From Peromyscus leucopus (taxonomy: Eukaryota; Chordata; Mammalia; Rodentia; Cricetidae): a stretch of 64,000 bases of DNA. Both the position numbers and the translations under genes were made by a program. The notes beneath the pieces were generated by a model. It was not told the DNA's origin and did no database searches. It saw only the letters and a program-made list of their open reading frames with translations. The stretch covers positions 141,735,819-141,799,818 of the forward strand of contig NC_051063.1 of the NCBI RefSeq assembly GCF_004664715.2, read 5' to 3'. Within the stretch, counting starts at the first letter, position 1. Every line of letters begins with the position of its first letter. This document shows, in pieces, positions 35,373 to 45,110 of the stretch.

Positions 35373-35373
<1 letters not shown>
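34530..35373. other. unique sequence, nothing recognised
   Basis: AT-rich. A tandem TCTTAGTAAATG duplication occurs at 34673-34696. No repeat family or coding frame recognised. Confidence 0.4.

Positions 35374-35428
<55 letters not shown>
35374..35428. repeat. (GA)n microsatellite
   Basis: About 27 GA units. Confidence 0.96.
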
Positions 35429-35430
<2 letters not shown>

Positions 35431-35979
35431 ATGATTGTAGCACCACTCTAAGCTAACTAGATGTCCTGCCCAGGTTTCCAATGTGGGCATTCAAACGGGC
35501 CACCCAAACTGTTGACATCCTTCACTGACCCTTCCCAAACAATTGTGAACCTAATGACTTTGTTTTCAGATTTTGGAACTGAACTTTATAGGAATTGATT
35601 CCAACCCTGGGTGGTGCTGAGAAAATTCAGCCGTACCAAAACTTGGCTTCGACCACCAGATGTGTCTCATGTGAGGGCCTTTTCCCATAATCTGACCAAC
35701 ATGGTTTATGAATGTTCTCAGGAGCAAAAACCGGGTCCCAGAGGCTGGGAAAGGGCCATGCCCTGCTCAGTTAGAAGACCACACAGCCATCCTCTTTCCC
35801 CTCTGAGTATTTATAGTTTAAAAAAAAAATCACATCACCTCTCTCCTTTGGAAGCTATGGGTAAAAGTGGGGTGGGGTGGGGGTAGGGGAACCAGAAACA
35901 CTAATTGCATCCTCCAGCTGGGAAAGCCTCACTCTTGGAAAAGCTAGGAAATAAATAAATAAAGGGGGGAAATCCAAAT

Positions 35980-36420
35980 GGGATCGCTCTTCAAACACTC
36001 AAATGATCTTCCGCTAACAGTTGGGATTAAACAGCTGTCTCGTGGTTGTGCGATCATAACAGATGCTGTGTGACTGTTTCCTGCTAGCTTTGTTTTGGTT
36101 ATTGCTGTTTGTGCAGTTCATTGGGCTGAATTCAGCTTAAGGGATACAGGGTTTTTTATGATGCTTCTGTGAAACACAGGCAGCTTCATCATCTCTCTAA
36201 GAGGAGAGGGTGTGTGAGAGGGAAATGGAGAGCGAGCCGAGGGTGGACTCTTCTGGGTCACCCTGGGAATGATGTCATATTGATGAAATTCTAGCATGCT
36301 GGTTTATGACCACTTTGCCGCAAAAGTGGTCCCCAGGCTTTATTTTTATTTATTTATATTTTCATAGAGGCTGTACTCCATCCTGCTCTTCTGGTACAGT
36401 GTCTGCAGCTGGAACAGAAT
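35980..36420. promoter_or_regulatory. candidate conserved non-coding element
   Basis: Repeat-free, with GATCGCTCTTCAAACACTCA, GGGATTAAACAGCTG (E-box next to ATTA), GCGATCATAAC and an inverted pair GACCACTTTTG/CGCAAAAGTGGTC (ACCACTTT...AAAGTGGT around 36309-36331, T-box-like half sites). Composition suggests a developmental enhancer; unproven. Confidence 0.4.
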
Positions 36421-36560
36421 CATGGAATATTTCTAGAACATAGAGGTTTTTTGTGTGTTTGACTGGCGGCTTCAGCATTGTAATGGTTCCTCTCTAGCAT
36501 CTTGCTCTCCTGTCCCTTCAGAAACAGGAGGTGCTTTCCTAAACCCCTCATTCTATTCAA

Positions 36561-36776
36561 GGACCTAGAATGGTTCAGTGGATAGAGTACTTGCTGTGTA
36601 AGTGTGGGTACATAAGTTCAATACCCAACCATCTACGAGAAAGACAGACATGGTGGCACTTGTGTGTAATACCAGCACTGGGGAGATGGAGACGGAGGGA
36701 GCCACAGGATTCTCTGACCAGCCAGTCAAGCCAAGTGGTGTGCTCTAGTTTTAGGGAAAGACGTTGTTATATCAAG
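36561..36776 (+). mobile_element. SINE B4, diverged
   Basis: ATGGTTCAGTGGATAGAGTA (tRNA-like head), GACAGACATGGTGGCACTTG, GTAATACCAGCACTGGGGAG and CAGCCAGTCAAGCC appear in B4 order. The 3' part is missing. Confidence 0.7.
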
Positions 36777-36788
36777 TAATGTAGGAAC

Positions 36789-37097
36789 CTAGGGAGACAG
36801 CTTCATGGTAAAGAACTTTCTGTGAAAGCAAAGAAGACCCTGGCTCCAGTCTTCTGCACTCCATGGAAAAGCTGCCTGTGGCTGCAGATGTGTATCATCC
36901 CCGAGTCAGAGGAAGTCAGGTCGAACCCAGGAGTTCAGTAGCCAACCAAGGTCATTGAAACCATGAGCCTTATGCCCACTGAGAGAAACTCTGTTTCAAA
37001 AAATACAGTTGAGAGCTGCAGAGGAAGACACCAGGTATTGTCCTCTCAGCTCTGCATATATGCATATAAGAGTACATACTTGCACATGCACGGTTGT

Positions 37098-37144
<47 letters not shown>
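36789..37144 (+). mobile_element. SINE B4/RSINE1 with (CA)n tail
   Basis: A second related SINE follows directly: GGGAGACAGCTTCATGGTAA head, TAGCCAACCAAGGTCATTGA, GAGAGAAACTCTGTTTCAAA, GAGGAAGACACCAGGTATTG, and a CA tail at 37098-37144 typical of B4 ends. Confidence 0.65.
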
Positions 37145-37148
<4 letters not shown>

Positions 37149-37491
37149 GAGGTGAAGAGTGATGGGAATGACATTCTTTGTCAACTTTTGGCCTCCAATC
37201 CACCCACATATGCATAGGTAAGCATATTCACCCCACACGTATGCACACACTCACATAACCATATCCTAAGCGTACACACATTTACCTAACACACAAGAAA
37301 TTTCATTCTACTCTGGAAGCTGAGATCACTACCTCCATATGAGCCAAGGGATGAACAATCACCATTTTGTTCCCTGCCCCCTTTAGAAGTTAAAATGGAA
37401 GTCATTTGGGGCTCTATCACATTACTTCTTCAAAATCAAATTTTTTCTTGGAAAAAAAAAGTCTTCAAAATGTTCTTTTTTTTTTTTCCAT

Positions 37492-37593
37492 CTCCATCTC
37501 CCCAGTGCTGGTATTACACACAAGTGCCACCATGTCTGTCTTTTTTGTAGATGGCTGAGTATTGAACTCATGTACCCACACTTGCCAAGGTTC
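37492..37593 (-). mobile_element. B4 fragment (minus strand)
   Basis: CCCAGTGCTGGTATTACACA, AAGTGCCACCATGTCTGTCT and GAGTATTGAACTCATGTACC follow reversed B4 order. The 37145-37491 stretch before it holds nothing recognised. Confidence 0.55.
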
Positions 37594-37714
37594 ATAATGT
37601 ACTTTACTTAACAACAGATTTACAACAGAATAGATAATGATACTTATATTTAAAATGTAAATATAAATAGCAGAAGATGTTTTAGGATCAAATAGCACTT
37701 GCTATCACTAACAG

Positions 37715-38053
37715 GTGGTCATGTTTAGCATGCTTGGCCTCAGCACTGACTGCCCACCTCTTCAACACCAGGACACAGTGCTCAATGGGCACTTGCCACT
37801 CAAGAATGAGTACCAGATACAGAGTGCCCAGAAGCCATATCTGTGTCTATAAGGCCAGGACAACTATGGTCGATGGAAGGTGGAGACAGAAGGGTACAGT
37901 GAAGCCTAAGGGTCAAATAACCTGTCGTACACAGTGGCAGATAGTAAAAGAGTTGTCTCAAAGAAAGTGGACTGGGACAATTACATTGGAGCTCCTCATA
38001 GACGTGGACACAAACATCACACCACATCTTACACACACACATACACACACACA
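37715..38053 (+). mobile_element. probable diverged B4 SINE with CA tail
   Basis: AGCATGCTTGGCCTCAGC, GGTGGAGACAGAAGGGTACA, GAGTTGTCTCAAAG and a CA-rich end (38032-38053) occur in B4 order, but divergence is high. Confidence 0.4.
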
Positions 38054-38090
38054 TCATACATAGGCACATATGATTAAAAAATAGAAACAA

Positions 38091-38236
38091 GCCGGGCGGT
38101 GGTGGCACACGCCTTTAATCCCAGCACTCGGGAGGCAGAGCCAGGCGGATCTCTGTGAGTTCGAGGCCAGCCTGGGCTACCAAGTGAGTTCCAGGAAAGG
38201 CGCAAAGCTACACAGAGAAACCCTGTCTCAAAAAAC

Positions 38237-38284
<48 letters not shown>
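38091..38284 (+). mobile_element. SINE B1, young copy with cricetid-type 3' end
   Basis: Full-length B1 (GCCGGGCGGTGGTGGCACAC to AGAAACCCTGTCTC) with a 47-A tail (38238-38284). The body contains AGGAAAGGCGCAAAGCTACA, which I associate with cricetid B1 subfamilies. A perfect 13-bp target duplication AAAATAGAAACAA flanks it (38078-38090 and 38281-38293). Its intactness and tail length indicate a recent insertion. Confidence 0.97.
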
Positions 38285-38286
<2 letters not shown>

Positions 38287-38295
38287 GAAACAAAA

Positions 38296-38487
38296 TTTTG
38301 ACAGGTTACATGGATGAACCTTGAGGACATTATTCAAAAAGAAATAAGCCAGTCACCAAGATAAATATTCTATGGTTTTACTTGTAAGGAAGCACCTGGA
38401 GTAGTCCAGTCCACACATACATGAAAGGCAGAATGGTGGTTTTTAAGGGTTTAGGGGAGGAAGGGAGAGTTAGTTTAATGCATATGG
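38296..38487 (+). mobile_element. ancient L1M 3' UTR fragment
   Basis: TACATGGATGAACCTTGAGG, ACATTATTCAAAAAGAAATA, AGCCAGTCACCAAGATAAAT and AGAATGGTGGTTTTTAAGGG match the old L1M 3' end ('gatgaaccttgaggacattatgctaagtgaaataagccagtcac'). It is cut by the MT LTR that begins at 38490. Confidence 0.75.
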
Positions 38488-38489
38488 GG

Positions 38490-38818
38490 TGTGGAGGTTT
38501 GAATGAGTTGGTCCTCATCAGATCACATGTTTGCATGCTTATTTCCCAGTTGGTGGGCTGTGGGGAAGCATAAATGATGTTATGCTATGGCCCACCCCAA
38601 GCTCAGTCTCTTTCTCTCTGCTGCTGTCTGCCTGTGGCTCAGAATGTGAAGCTCTCAGTTACCACTCCATGCCTTCCTCCCTGCCTCCATGATCCCTGAC
38701 ACTATGAGAATGGACTCATGCTATAAAATTGTAAGCAAGCCCACTGTCAAATGCTCTCCTTTATAAGAGTTGTCTTGGTCATGGTGTCTCTTCACAGTCA
38801 TAGACACTGACTAAGACA
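38490..38818 (+). mobile_element. MaLR (MT-type) solo LTR
   Basis: Begins TGTGGAGGTTTGAATGAG, runs through TTTGCATGCTTATTTCCCAG, AAGCTCAGTCTCTTTCTCTC and AAATGCTCTCCTTTATAAGA, and ends TCATGGTGTCTCTTCACAG...CTAAGACA. These are MaLR MT LTR landmarks (ERVL class). It lies 29 bp from an opposite-strand MT LTR. Confidence 0.8.
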
Positions 38819-38847
38819 CAGAGCTTCAAGTAGAGTTGGGTGGTCAT

Positions 38848-39184
38848 TGTCTTAGTCAATGTTCTATGGCTGTGAAGAGACACCATGATCACACTAGCTC
38901 TTATAAAGGAAAAAAAACATTTAATTGGAGTGGCTTACATTTTCAGAGGTTTAGTCCATTATCATCACGGCGCAACAGGGTGGTGTGCAGGCACCACGGT
39001 GCTAGAAAAGTAGCCAAGTCCGACATCTTGACTTGCAGGCAACAGGAAGTGATCTGGGACACTGCACATGGCTTGAGTATATATAAGCCCCTAAGCCCGC
39101 CTCCATAGTGATAGAGCCTCCTCTAACAAGGCTACACCCCCTAACAGTGCCACTCTCTTTGGGCCATTTTCTTTCAAACCACCA
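38848..39184 (-). mobile_element. MaLR (MT-type) solo LTR, minus strand
   Basis: Plus-strand text starts TGTCTTAGTCAATGTTCTAT, then GCTGTGAAGAGACACCATGA, TTATAAAGG, CAGGCAACAGGAAGTGATCT and ends TTTCTTTCAAACCACCA. Flanks GTCAT/GTCTT are a 4-of-5 target duplication, the length expected for ERVL elements. Confidence 0.85.
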
Positions 39185-39189
39185 GTCTT

Positions 39190-39900
39190 GATGGTTCTGT
39201 AACGTCATGAATGAATTTAACCCCACTCTGGTTAATGTTGAAGTGGTGAGACAGAGTGCTGCTACATTCATTTTACCACAAAGAAAATTAGTCAGCAGGG
39301 CAAACCAATGAAAGACAATGACTGTAATCTGAGACCTGGAAGGTCCCCTTGAATACCAGTCCCTGCCCCTTCTCGCCACAATGAGTCTGAGCATAACAGA
39401 TGCTTTATTGGGTATCCAGACACTGTAGCATGCCACCCTCTGCACCTGGAGGATGAGCACATGTCAGGCCACCTCGGAAGTTCAAGCTACAACCCAGCCT
39501 TGTTGATTAGAACTCTTCAGGATCTTCACTTCTTTCTTTTCAAGCTCCATACTAATTGCAATGAAAACCTTTCTACAAGAATACCTTTCAAGTATATTCA
39601 TCTTTTGAATTTCAGAACCTTTAATCTCCTGCCTCTTTTTGTAAAGTAAAGATTTTTTTTTTAATTATAAAGGTAACAGAAAGGAAAAGTTAGTAACTAA
39701 TGTACACCAAGAGCTTTTCCAGCATGAAGAACAATAGTGCAGTAGAAGGAGGAGTCAGCCTGAAGACCAGCCAGATGTCCCCTGAAGGAGCAAGAGGCGT
39801 GAAAAGCATGGCAGAAAGAAATAAAGATATTTAAAAGGTGATGGGCAGCTTCACATCCACCACTAGAAGACTTTAAGAGAACAAACAAACAAAAACCCTT
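39190..39900. other. unique sequence, nothing firmly recognised
   Basis: The first part may be a diverged continuation of the L1M fragment ending at 38487. The rest shows no repeat or gene. Confidence 0.35.
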
Positions 39901-39902
39901 CA

Positions 39903-40372
39903 CTGTGCTTGTCAGTTTTTTAGGGCACCAGATCTGATGCAAAGGGATGAATTAGATTGTCTGGTACGGTCTACACTCGATATTCCAACCATGACTCAGC
40001 ATGCTAAAGAGTCTTGAGAGCCATAGCTGCTCAGTCCTTGAGGCTGGATGTCTCAGCATTCTCATCTATTCCTGGAGGATTCCTCGAAAGCCTCTGCTCT
40101 TCATTTGGGAGGCTGAAGAAGCTGGGTTTCAACGTCAGTGAAAGAAGCTGATGGGATAGATGCACTCACTAGTAAAGTTCTAAGACGAGGAAGAACGCAC
40201 GGCTTTTCTCAAAGACCCCTTAACATCTGTGCCGCCACCGAAATATGCGGCACATTCTGGAATGAGTCCCTACCCTCAGTTAATCCTTCCAGGAAAGACC
40301 CTCACAGACACCACCAGGGGCTTATTTTTTAGTTAATTCCAGATGTAAGCAGCTGACAACAAAGGTCAACAC
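39903..40372 (-). mobile_element. LTR-like rodent repeat (minus strand), family unsure
   Basis: Contains GGCTGGATGTCTCAGCATTC ('gagacatccagcc' on the minus strand), AGGAAAGACCCTCACAGACA and TTAGTTAATTCCAGATGTAA, landmarks I recognise from a rodent LTR family. Exact borders and the subfamily are not resolved. Confidence 0.45.
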
Positions 40373-40489
40373 AAACACCCACAAAATGATATCATCTATT
40401 ATAGGGAGGGGCGCACAGGAAAGGGAGCGCTCATACATAGTTGATTGAGGTGTTAGAAATAATTTTCCTCCTTTTGAAAAGCAATCTGA

Positions 40490-41160
40490 TTGCATATTTA
40501 ATACCCAAATAGCCTTTCCCCCTGTGTTCCACTCCTAGGAATCTACCGCAAGGAAGAAAAGCAACCCCTTTTATTTAAGCCTTGCAGAAATCTATGTTTA
40601 AGCATGTTTGCTATAGGACTTGTCATATTTAAAAAAAAAAAACTAGTCAATTGAACATGGCATGGAATATTCTGCAACTTCCATCTTGGTTAGGGTTTCT
40701 ATTGCTATGAAGAGACTCCAAGACCACATCAACTCTTATAAAGGAAAACCTTTAGTTAAGGCTGGCTTACAGTTCAGAGGTTTTGTCCACTGTCATCATG
40801 ACAGGCAACATGGCTGCATGCAGGCAGGCATGGTTCTGGAGAGAAGCTGAGAGGTCTACATCTTGATCTGCAGGCAATAGGAAGTTAATTGTGACACTGG
40901 GCAGAGCTTGAGCATAGGAGATCTTTAAGCCTACTCCCACAGTGATATACTTCCTCCAATAAGGCCACACCTACTCCAACAAGGCCACACCTCCTAATAG
41001 TGCCACTTCTTTTGGGGACCATTTTTTTTCAAACCACCAGAACCACAAAAAAATAAATAAATAATAAAAATAAACTAAAACTATATCAATTGAGTGATGG
41101 AATTTCATAAAGAGTGGAATGGGAGACTGCTATGTAGGAAGCATAGATCATTTTAGAAAG
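40490..41160 (+). mobile_element. ancient L1M 3' part, split by an MT LTR
   Basis: TTCCACTCCTAGGAATCTAC and TATGTTTAAGCATGTTTGCT match the old L1 3' region ('ccacttctaggaatctatcc ... gcattgtttgtaat'). The interval 40684-41039 is a later MT LTR. About 41085-41160 looks like the diverged continuation (GATGGAATTTC...GCTATGTAGGAAG). Confidence 0.6.
40684..41039 (-). mobile_element. MaLR (MT-type) solo LTR, minus strand
   Basis: TCTTGGTTAGGGTTTCTATT GCTATGAAGAGACTCCAAGA, GTTCAGAGGTTTTGTCCACT, TTCCTCCAATAAGGCCACAC and CTCCTAATAGTGCCACTTCT, ending TTTCAAACCACCA. These are the reversed MT landmarks in order. Confidence 0.88.
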
Positions 41161-41459
41161 GAGAAACAAAACAAAACAACAGCAAATAAAAAACTCAGAT
41201 ATGCACCTGCTCTCTACATCTACCCATCGATGATTATAGGATTGTATTTGTGTTTGAACATCAACACTTAATGACACATAAATGCTTATCACTGGGCACC
41301 TCACATCATTTATATGAATGGGAAAAAGAAGAAGAGAGCTTGGAAGATGTAAGAAAAAGACAACAACAAATGGTGCCAACAAAAGGAATCACTTTTTATA
41401 CTGCTTTAAAAAATATGCGTGAGAATAACTGTAAAGAAATCTACTTTGGAAAATGAATT

Positions 41460-41815
41460 CCCCTCTTTCCATCTGTGTGACAAAGCACCAGAGATAAGCA
41501 GTTTATAAGGAAGACACGTTGATTTTGACTCAGGGCCTTGGGCTTGTGGCTGCACAGGACATCATGGAAGGAGTGTGCATGTGATGGAGGAGGCTGCTCT
41601 TCTCCTAGTAGCCAGGAAGCAGAGATAGTAGGAGTGGGCAGTGGTCCAAATACCCCCTTTGATGGCATGCCACCAATGACCTAGCTCATGTCACTAGGCC
41701 ACATTCTTAAGGTTCCATCTCTTAAGGAGGTTCCATTACTTCCTAAATGCACAGGCTGGAGGCCATCGTTTAGGCTGTGGGTCTTTGGGAAACATGCAAG
41801 ATCTAAATGATATTA
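41460..41815 (-). mobile_element. MaLR-like LTR (minus strand), diverged
   Basis: GTGTGACAAAGCACCAGAGA, TAAGCAGTTTATAAGGAAGA, CCACATTCTTAAGGTTCCAT and GTCTTTGGGAAACATGCAAG follow the order seen in MaLR LTRs read from the 3' end. Confidence 0.5.
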
Positions 41816-42365
41816 TTCGCCAACCAGTGCTTTTTATAACTAGAATCCTGGTTGACGGAGCCTTCACAAATCATCCTCTCTGTCAGCTTCAGGATTATAA
41901 TGAGAACTCCCACACTTAAAATTAATCACTAAGGTCCTGCTGATTTTTTGGGGAGTTGACATTATCCTAGTAGATGTACACCAAGTAGAAAATTGATAAA
42001 CATTGAATTCCCAAGTAATTGTTATTTAGGGCCAAGGCAATGAGTACAAGCTAGGTAATCATTAGATCAGGGTGGTTTCCTGAGCCTGGTGCAGTGGCAT
42101 CACCTATAAGAGGAACTGAAGACAACATCACTGGTTTTAAATCTCACTGGTATCCAGGTAGCCAAATCACAGCACAGAACTCATGTCCTTCTTTATGGAA
42201 CTGATATGAAAGTCCCAAGAAGCAGTAAAGAACAGTGATATGGGACAAATGCCTCTTTTCCAGTGACAAAAGACTCCTGATTTTGTTTCCTAATTTGCAT
42301 TTCTAAAATGGGTTGTCAAGGGTGGAAGTGAAGAAGTGACTGTTTTATGCATGGAGTCCTGAATC

Positions 42366-43099
42366 AGTTATTTTTCTGTTGCTGAGCTAACATTACTATG
42401 ACCAAGGGCAATTTATAGAAGGAGCATATTTTGGCTGTAATTGCAGAGGGAGAGTGTTGTGTGATACTTTGTGTTCTGACAAATAAAGCCTGCCTGGAGA
42501 TCAGAGGGAGGAGCTAGCCACTAGTTAGCCATATAGGCCAGGTGTTGGTGGCACACACCTTTAACCCCAGCACTTGGGAGGAGGAAGCAGGAAGACCAGG
42601 AGTTCAAAGCCACCCTGGGCTACATGAAATTGAACAAGTCTAAAAGAGAAACAGAGCTAGGCAGTAGTAGTACATGCCTTTAATCCCAGCACTAGGAAGG
42701 TGGAGAAAGGATCGTGGCCCCCATTCAGTCTGAGAATTCCTAGAGGTAAGAAGTTTCTAGTGGCTGCTGCTCTCCTTCTCTGATCTCCAGGCAAGCTTTA
42801 TTTGTCAGAACACAAACTAAGTCTCACACAACAGGAGAGTTTATAAAGGCAGGGAAGGCATAGTAGCAGGTAGCTGGAGCAGGAAGCTAAGAAACAGCAT
42901 CTCAAATGCTCACAGGAAGTAAAAAGAATGAACCAGAAGTGGAGCCAAGCTCTTACTTATCAAAGTCCACCTCAAATTATGTACTTCCCTTAGTAAGGCA
43001 GTGTGTCCCAAAGGTTCCATAGTCTCTCCCAAATGCCCCAACAGGGAACCAAGTGTTTAAACACCTGAGCTTATGAGGGGCATTCTCATTCAAACCACA
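42366..43099 (-). mobile_element. MaLR (ORR/MT-related) LTR, minus strand, interrupted
   Basis: The left part (42366-42454) reads AGTTATTTTTCTGTTGCTGA and ACTATGACCAAGGGCAATTT. The right part (42840-43099) continues with TTTATAAAGGCAGGGAAGGC and ends AGGGGCATTCTCATTCAAAC CACA. The order is that of a MaLR LTR read backwards. The two parts are separated by the inverted-repeat element at 42455-42833, so this LTR is the older host. Confidence 0.75.
42455..42833. mobile_element. 379-bp nested element with about 70-bp terminal inverted repeats and B1-like interior
   Basis: It begins TGTTGTGTGA and ends TCACACAACA. The left arm 42455-42524 is repeated in inverse at 42757-42833, differing by a 4-bp indel and a few substitutions. 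Both arms carry GTTCTGACAAATAAAGC, GCCTGGAGATCAGAG and CCACTAG. A perfect 6-bp direct repeat GGAGAG flanks it (42449-42454, 42834-42839), and the older LTR resumes on each side, fixing the borders. The interior holds two B1-derived left-monomer segments (about 42535-42626 and 42655-42710). TG...CA ends and a 6-bp duplication suggest integrase-type insertion; long inverted arms are unlike an ordinary LTR. No ORF. Confidence 0.8.
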
Positions 43100-43207
43100 A
43101 GTCCCTATTCCAAATTTCTTGACTTTGATTCATTTCTCCATGGGCTGACTCACAGGAATCAGAGTACATAGATGATCCATTTTCAGATAATTTCATGTAG
43201 CTGGAAG

Positions 43208-43548
43208 TTTTCCTGTGTCCCACCCAGTCCGTAGCCGCTCAGACCCAAGTAAACACACAGAGGCTTATATTAATTATAACTGCTTGGCCATTAGCTCAGG
43301 CCTACTCCTGACTAGCTCTTACACTTAAACTCAGGCCATTTCTGATAATCTATATGTGGCCACATATTCGGTGGCTTTACCTGTGTGTCATTACATGCTG
43401 CTCCCTGGACAGCAGGCCGGCATCTCCTGACTCAACCTTCCTCTTCCCAGAATTCTCCTTGTCTGTTTATCCTGTCTATACTTCCTGCCTGGCTACTGGC
43501 CAATTCAGCATTTTATTAAACCTTTTTGTGCACCAGGAAACTTGATTA
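43208..43548 (-). mobile_element. cricetid-type LTR, copy A (minus strand)
   Basis: Shares with 48723-49133 the order TTTCCTGTGTCCCACC, AAACACACAGAGGCTTATAT, AACTGCTTGGCCATTAGCTC, AGGCCTACTCCTGACTAGCT, ATTACATGCTGCTCCCTGGA, CTTCCTGCCTGGCTACTG. The family is common in cricetid genomes to my knowledge. Borders are approximate and the right end is truncated or diverged. Confidence 0.65.
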
Positions 43549-43850
43549 GTGACAATAAAGTCAAATTACATCACAGAAGTGGATGTGGCTTCTCCATAAC
43601 TGTAGGCGTTTTAGCAAGAAACGCCTTTTGTGTTACTTTTCATGTGTTACTTACTTTCATCGAAATTACTTACATTGCCATAAACTTATTTAATGAACAT
43701 ATCCAGGTTAGTTTTTAGAACTTAATAAAGTTTTCTTTAATTCTTTCTCTCATTATTTTTTCTGCTACAACTTTTTCTGCTTTCTTTTGTAGAAAACCTT
43801 TTAATTTCTAAATACTGCCTACATTTTATTGTTAATATCCATATATCATC

Positions 43851-44020
43851 TTTTTTTTGTTGTTTTATTTTTTGTTTTTCGAGACAGGGTTTCTCTGTGA
43901 GCTTTGCACCTTTCCTGGAGCTCACTTGGTAGCCCAGGCTGGCCTCGAACTCACAGAGATCCGCCTGGCTCTGCCTCCCAAGTGCTGGGATTAAAGGCGT
44001 GCACCACCACCGCCCAGCCC
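43851..44020 (-). mobile_element. SINE B1 (minus strand), young copy
   Basis: Reversed B1: CGAGACAGGGTTTCTCTGTG, CTCACTTGGTAGCCCAGGCT, GGCCTCGAACTCACAGAGAT, CCCAAGTGCTGGGATTAAAG, ending CACCACCGCCCAGCCC. The T-rich 43851-43879 is its reversed A-tail. A perfect target duplication ATATATCATCTTTTT flanks it (43841-43855, 44021-44035). Confidence 0.95.
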
Positions 44021-44089
44021 ATATATCATCTTTTTAAACAAATGTTTTTGAATGCTTTAGTAACTCACATTTCTCTCTTAGTTTTGTAC

Positions 44090-44440
44090 TGTGGTAGTTT
44101 GACTAGAGTGATCCCTTATGGGCTCATATATTTGCATGCTTAGTACCCAGTTGACGAACTGCTTGGGAAGGATTAGGAGGTATATCTTTATTGGAGGAGG
44201 TTTATCACTGAGACTGTTGAGGCTCCAAATACTCATGCCAGGCCCAGTCTCTCTCTCTGCCTGCTGCTTGTGGATCAGGGCACAGAACCTCAGCTACTGC
44301 TCCAGTGCCATGCCTGTCTGCTTCCCATCATGATGACTAACCCTTTGAAACTACAAACAAGTCCCCAACGAAATGCCTCCTTTCGTAAGAGTTGCCTTGG
44401 TTAAAGTGTCTCCTCACAATAGAACAGTAACTGAGTCACA
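44090..44440 (+). mobile_element. MaLR (MT/ORR-type) solo LTR
   Basis: TGTGGTAGTTTGACTAGAGT start, GGGCTCATATATTTGCATGC, CTTGGGAAGGATTAGGAGGT, CATGCCAGGCCCAGTCTCTC, CATCATGATGACTAACCC and AGTTGCCTTGGTTAAAGTGT near the end. Confidence 0.88.
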
Positions 44441-44699
44441 CAGTCACTTTTCCTTTCCTTTCTGAATGCAGTTTGTGTATGAGTGTAGTATGAATGACCT
44501 TTTGGTCATCATCAATTATTGCTTTAGTTCTGCCATTGTGTTTTAGTTTATGGTGTGATTTATCACTTTTAGATATTGTGTAAAGCTCAAAGGCTCAATA
44601 TTGGTAATTTCTTTATTATAAAAGTTATCTTAATTAGTCTTTGTTTTCAAAGAAGCCGAAACACAATGTTTCCTTTCTGGGAATACTCTCAGGATATGC

Positions 44700-45110
44700 A
44701 ATGATTTCCAGCTGCTGCAATAACACACTTGGTGGCTTAAAACAGCATACATCTATTTTCTTATATTTCTAGAAGTCAGAAGCCTAAAACAGATTAGCAC
44801 TTATGTGTCTTCAGGGGTCCTAGAGCATGCATCCCTTACTGTACCCAGTGTCTAGGATTTGCCTATATTCATTGGCTTCTGGTGTCACATCAGTTCCAAC
44901 TGTACTCAGCTCACATCTTTGATGTCCAGTTCTCCTGCTTCCCCCTCATAAGACCCCTATGATTGCATTAGATGTTGTAAGAAAATCCTTTCTTCTTCTG
45001 GGTCAAGTTCTTTAGCACTATTCTATTTCCCAGGTTACCTAGTGCTATGCACATCTCTGAGGAGTAGGACGTAGATATCCTGGAGGAGGACATGACTCAT
45101 CCTATCAAAG
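44700..45110 (-). mobile_element. MLT1-type ancient MaLR LTR (minus strand)
   Basis: GCTGCTGCAATAACACACTT GGTGGCTTAAAACAGCATAC and TTTCTAGAAGTCAGAAGCCT are the reversed MLT1 3' end ('aagccaccaagtttgtggtaatttgttacagcagc'). ATGATTGCATTAGATG-like and GAGGAGTAGGACGTAGATAT match the reversed 5' half. Predates rodent-specific LTRs. Confidence 0.75.

Noticed and set aside
38074..38337. 87-codon minus-strand frame with Phe run and Alu/B1-like peptide
   Set aside because: It is the translation of the B1 and its poly(A) tail.
40306..40324. CACCACCAGGGGCTT as a second CTCF motif
   Set aside because: Lacks one G of the GGGGGC core and lies within an LTR-like repeat; too weak.
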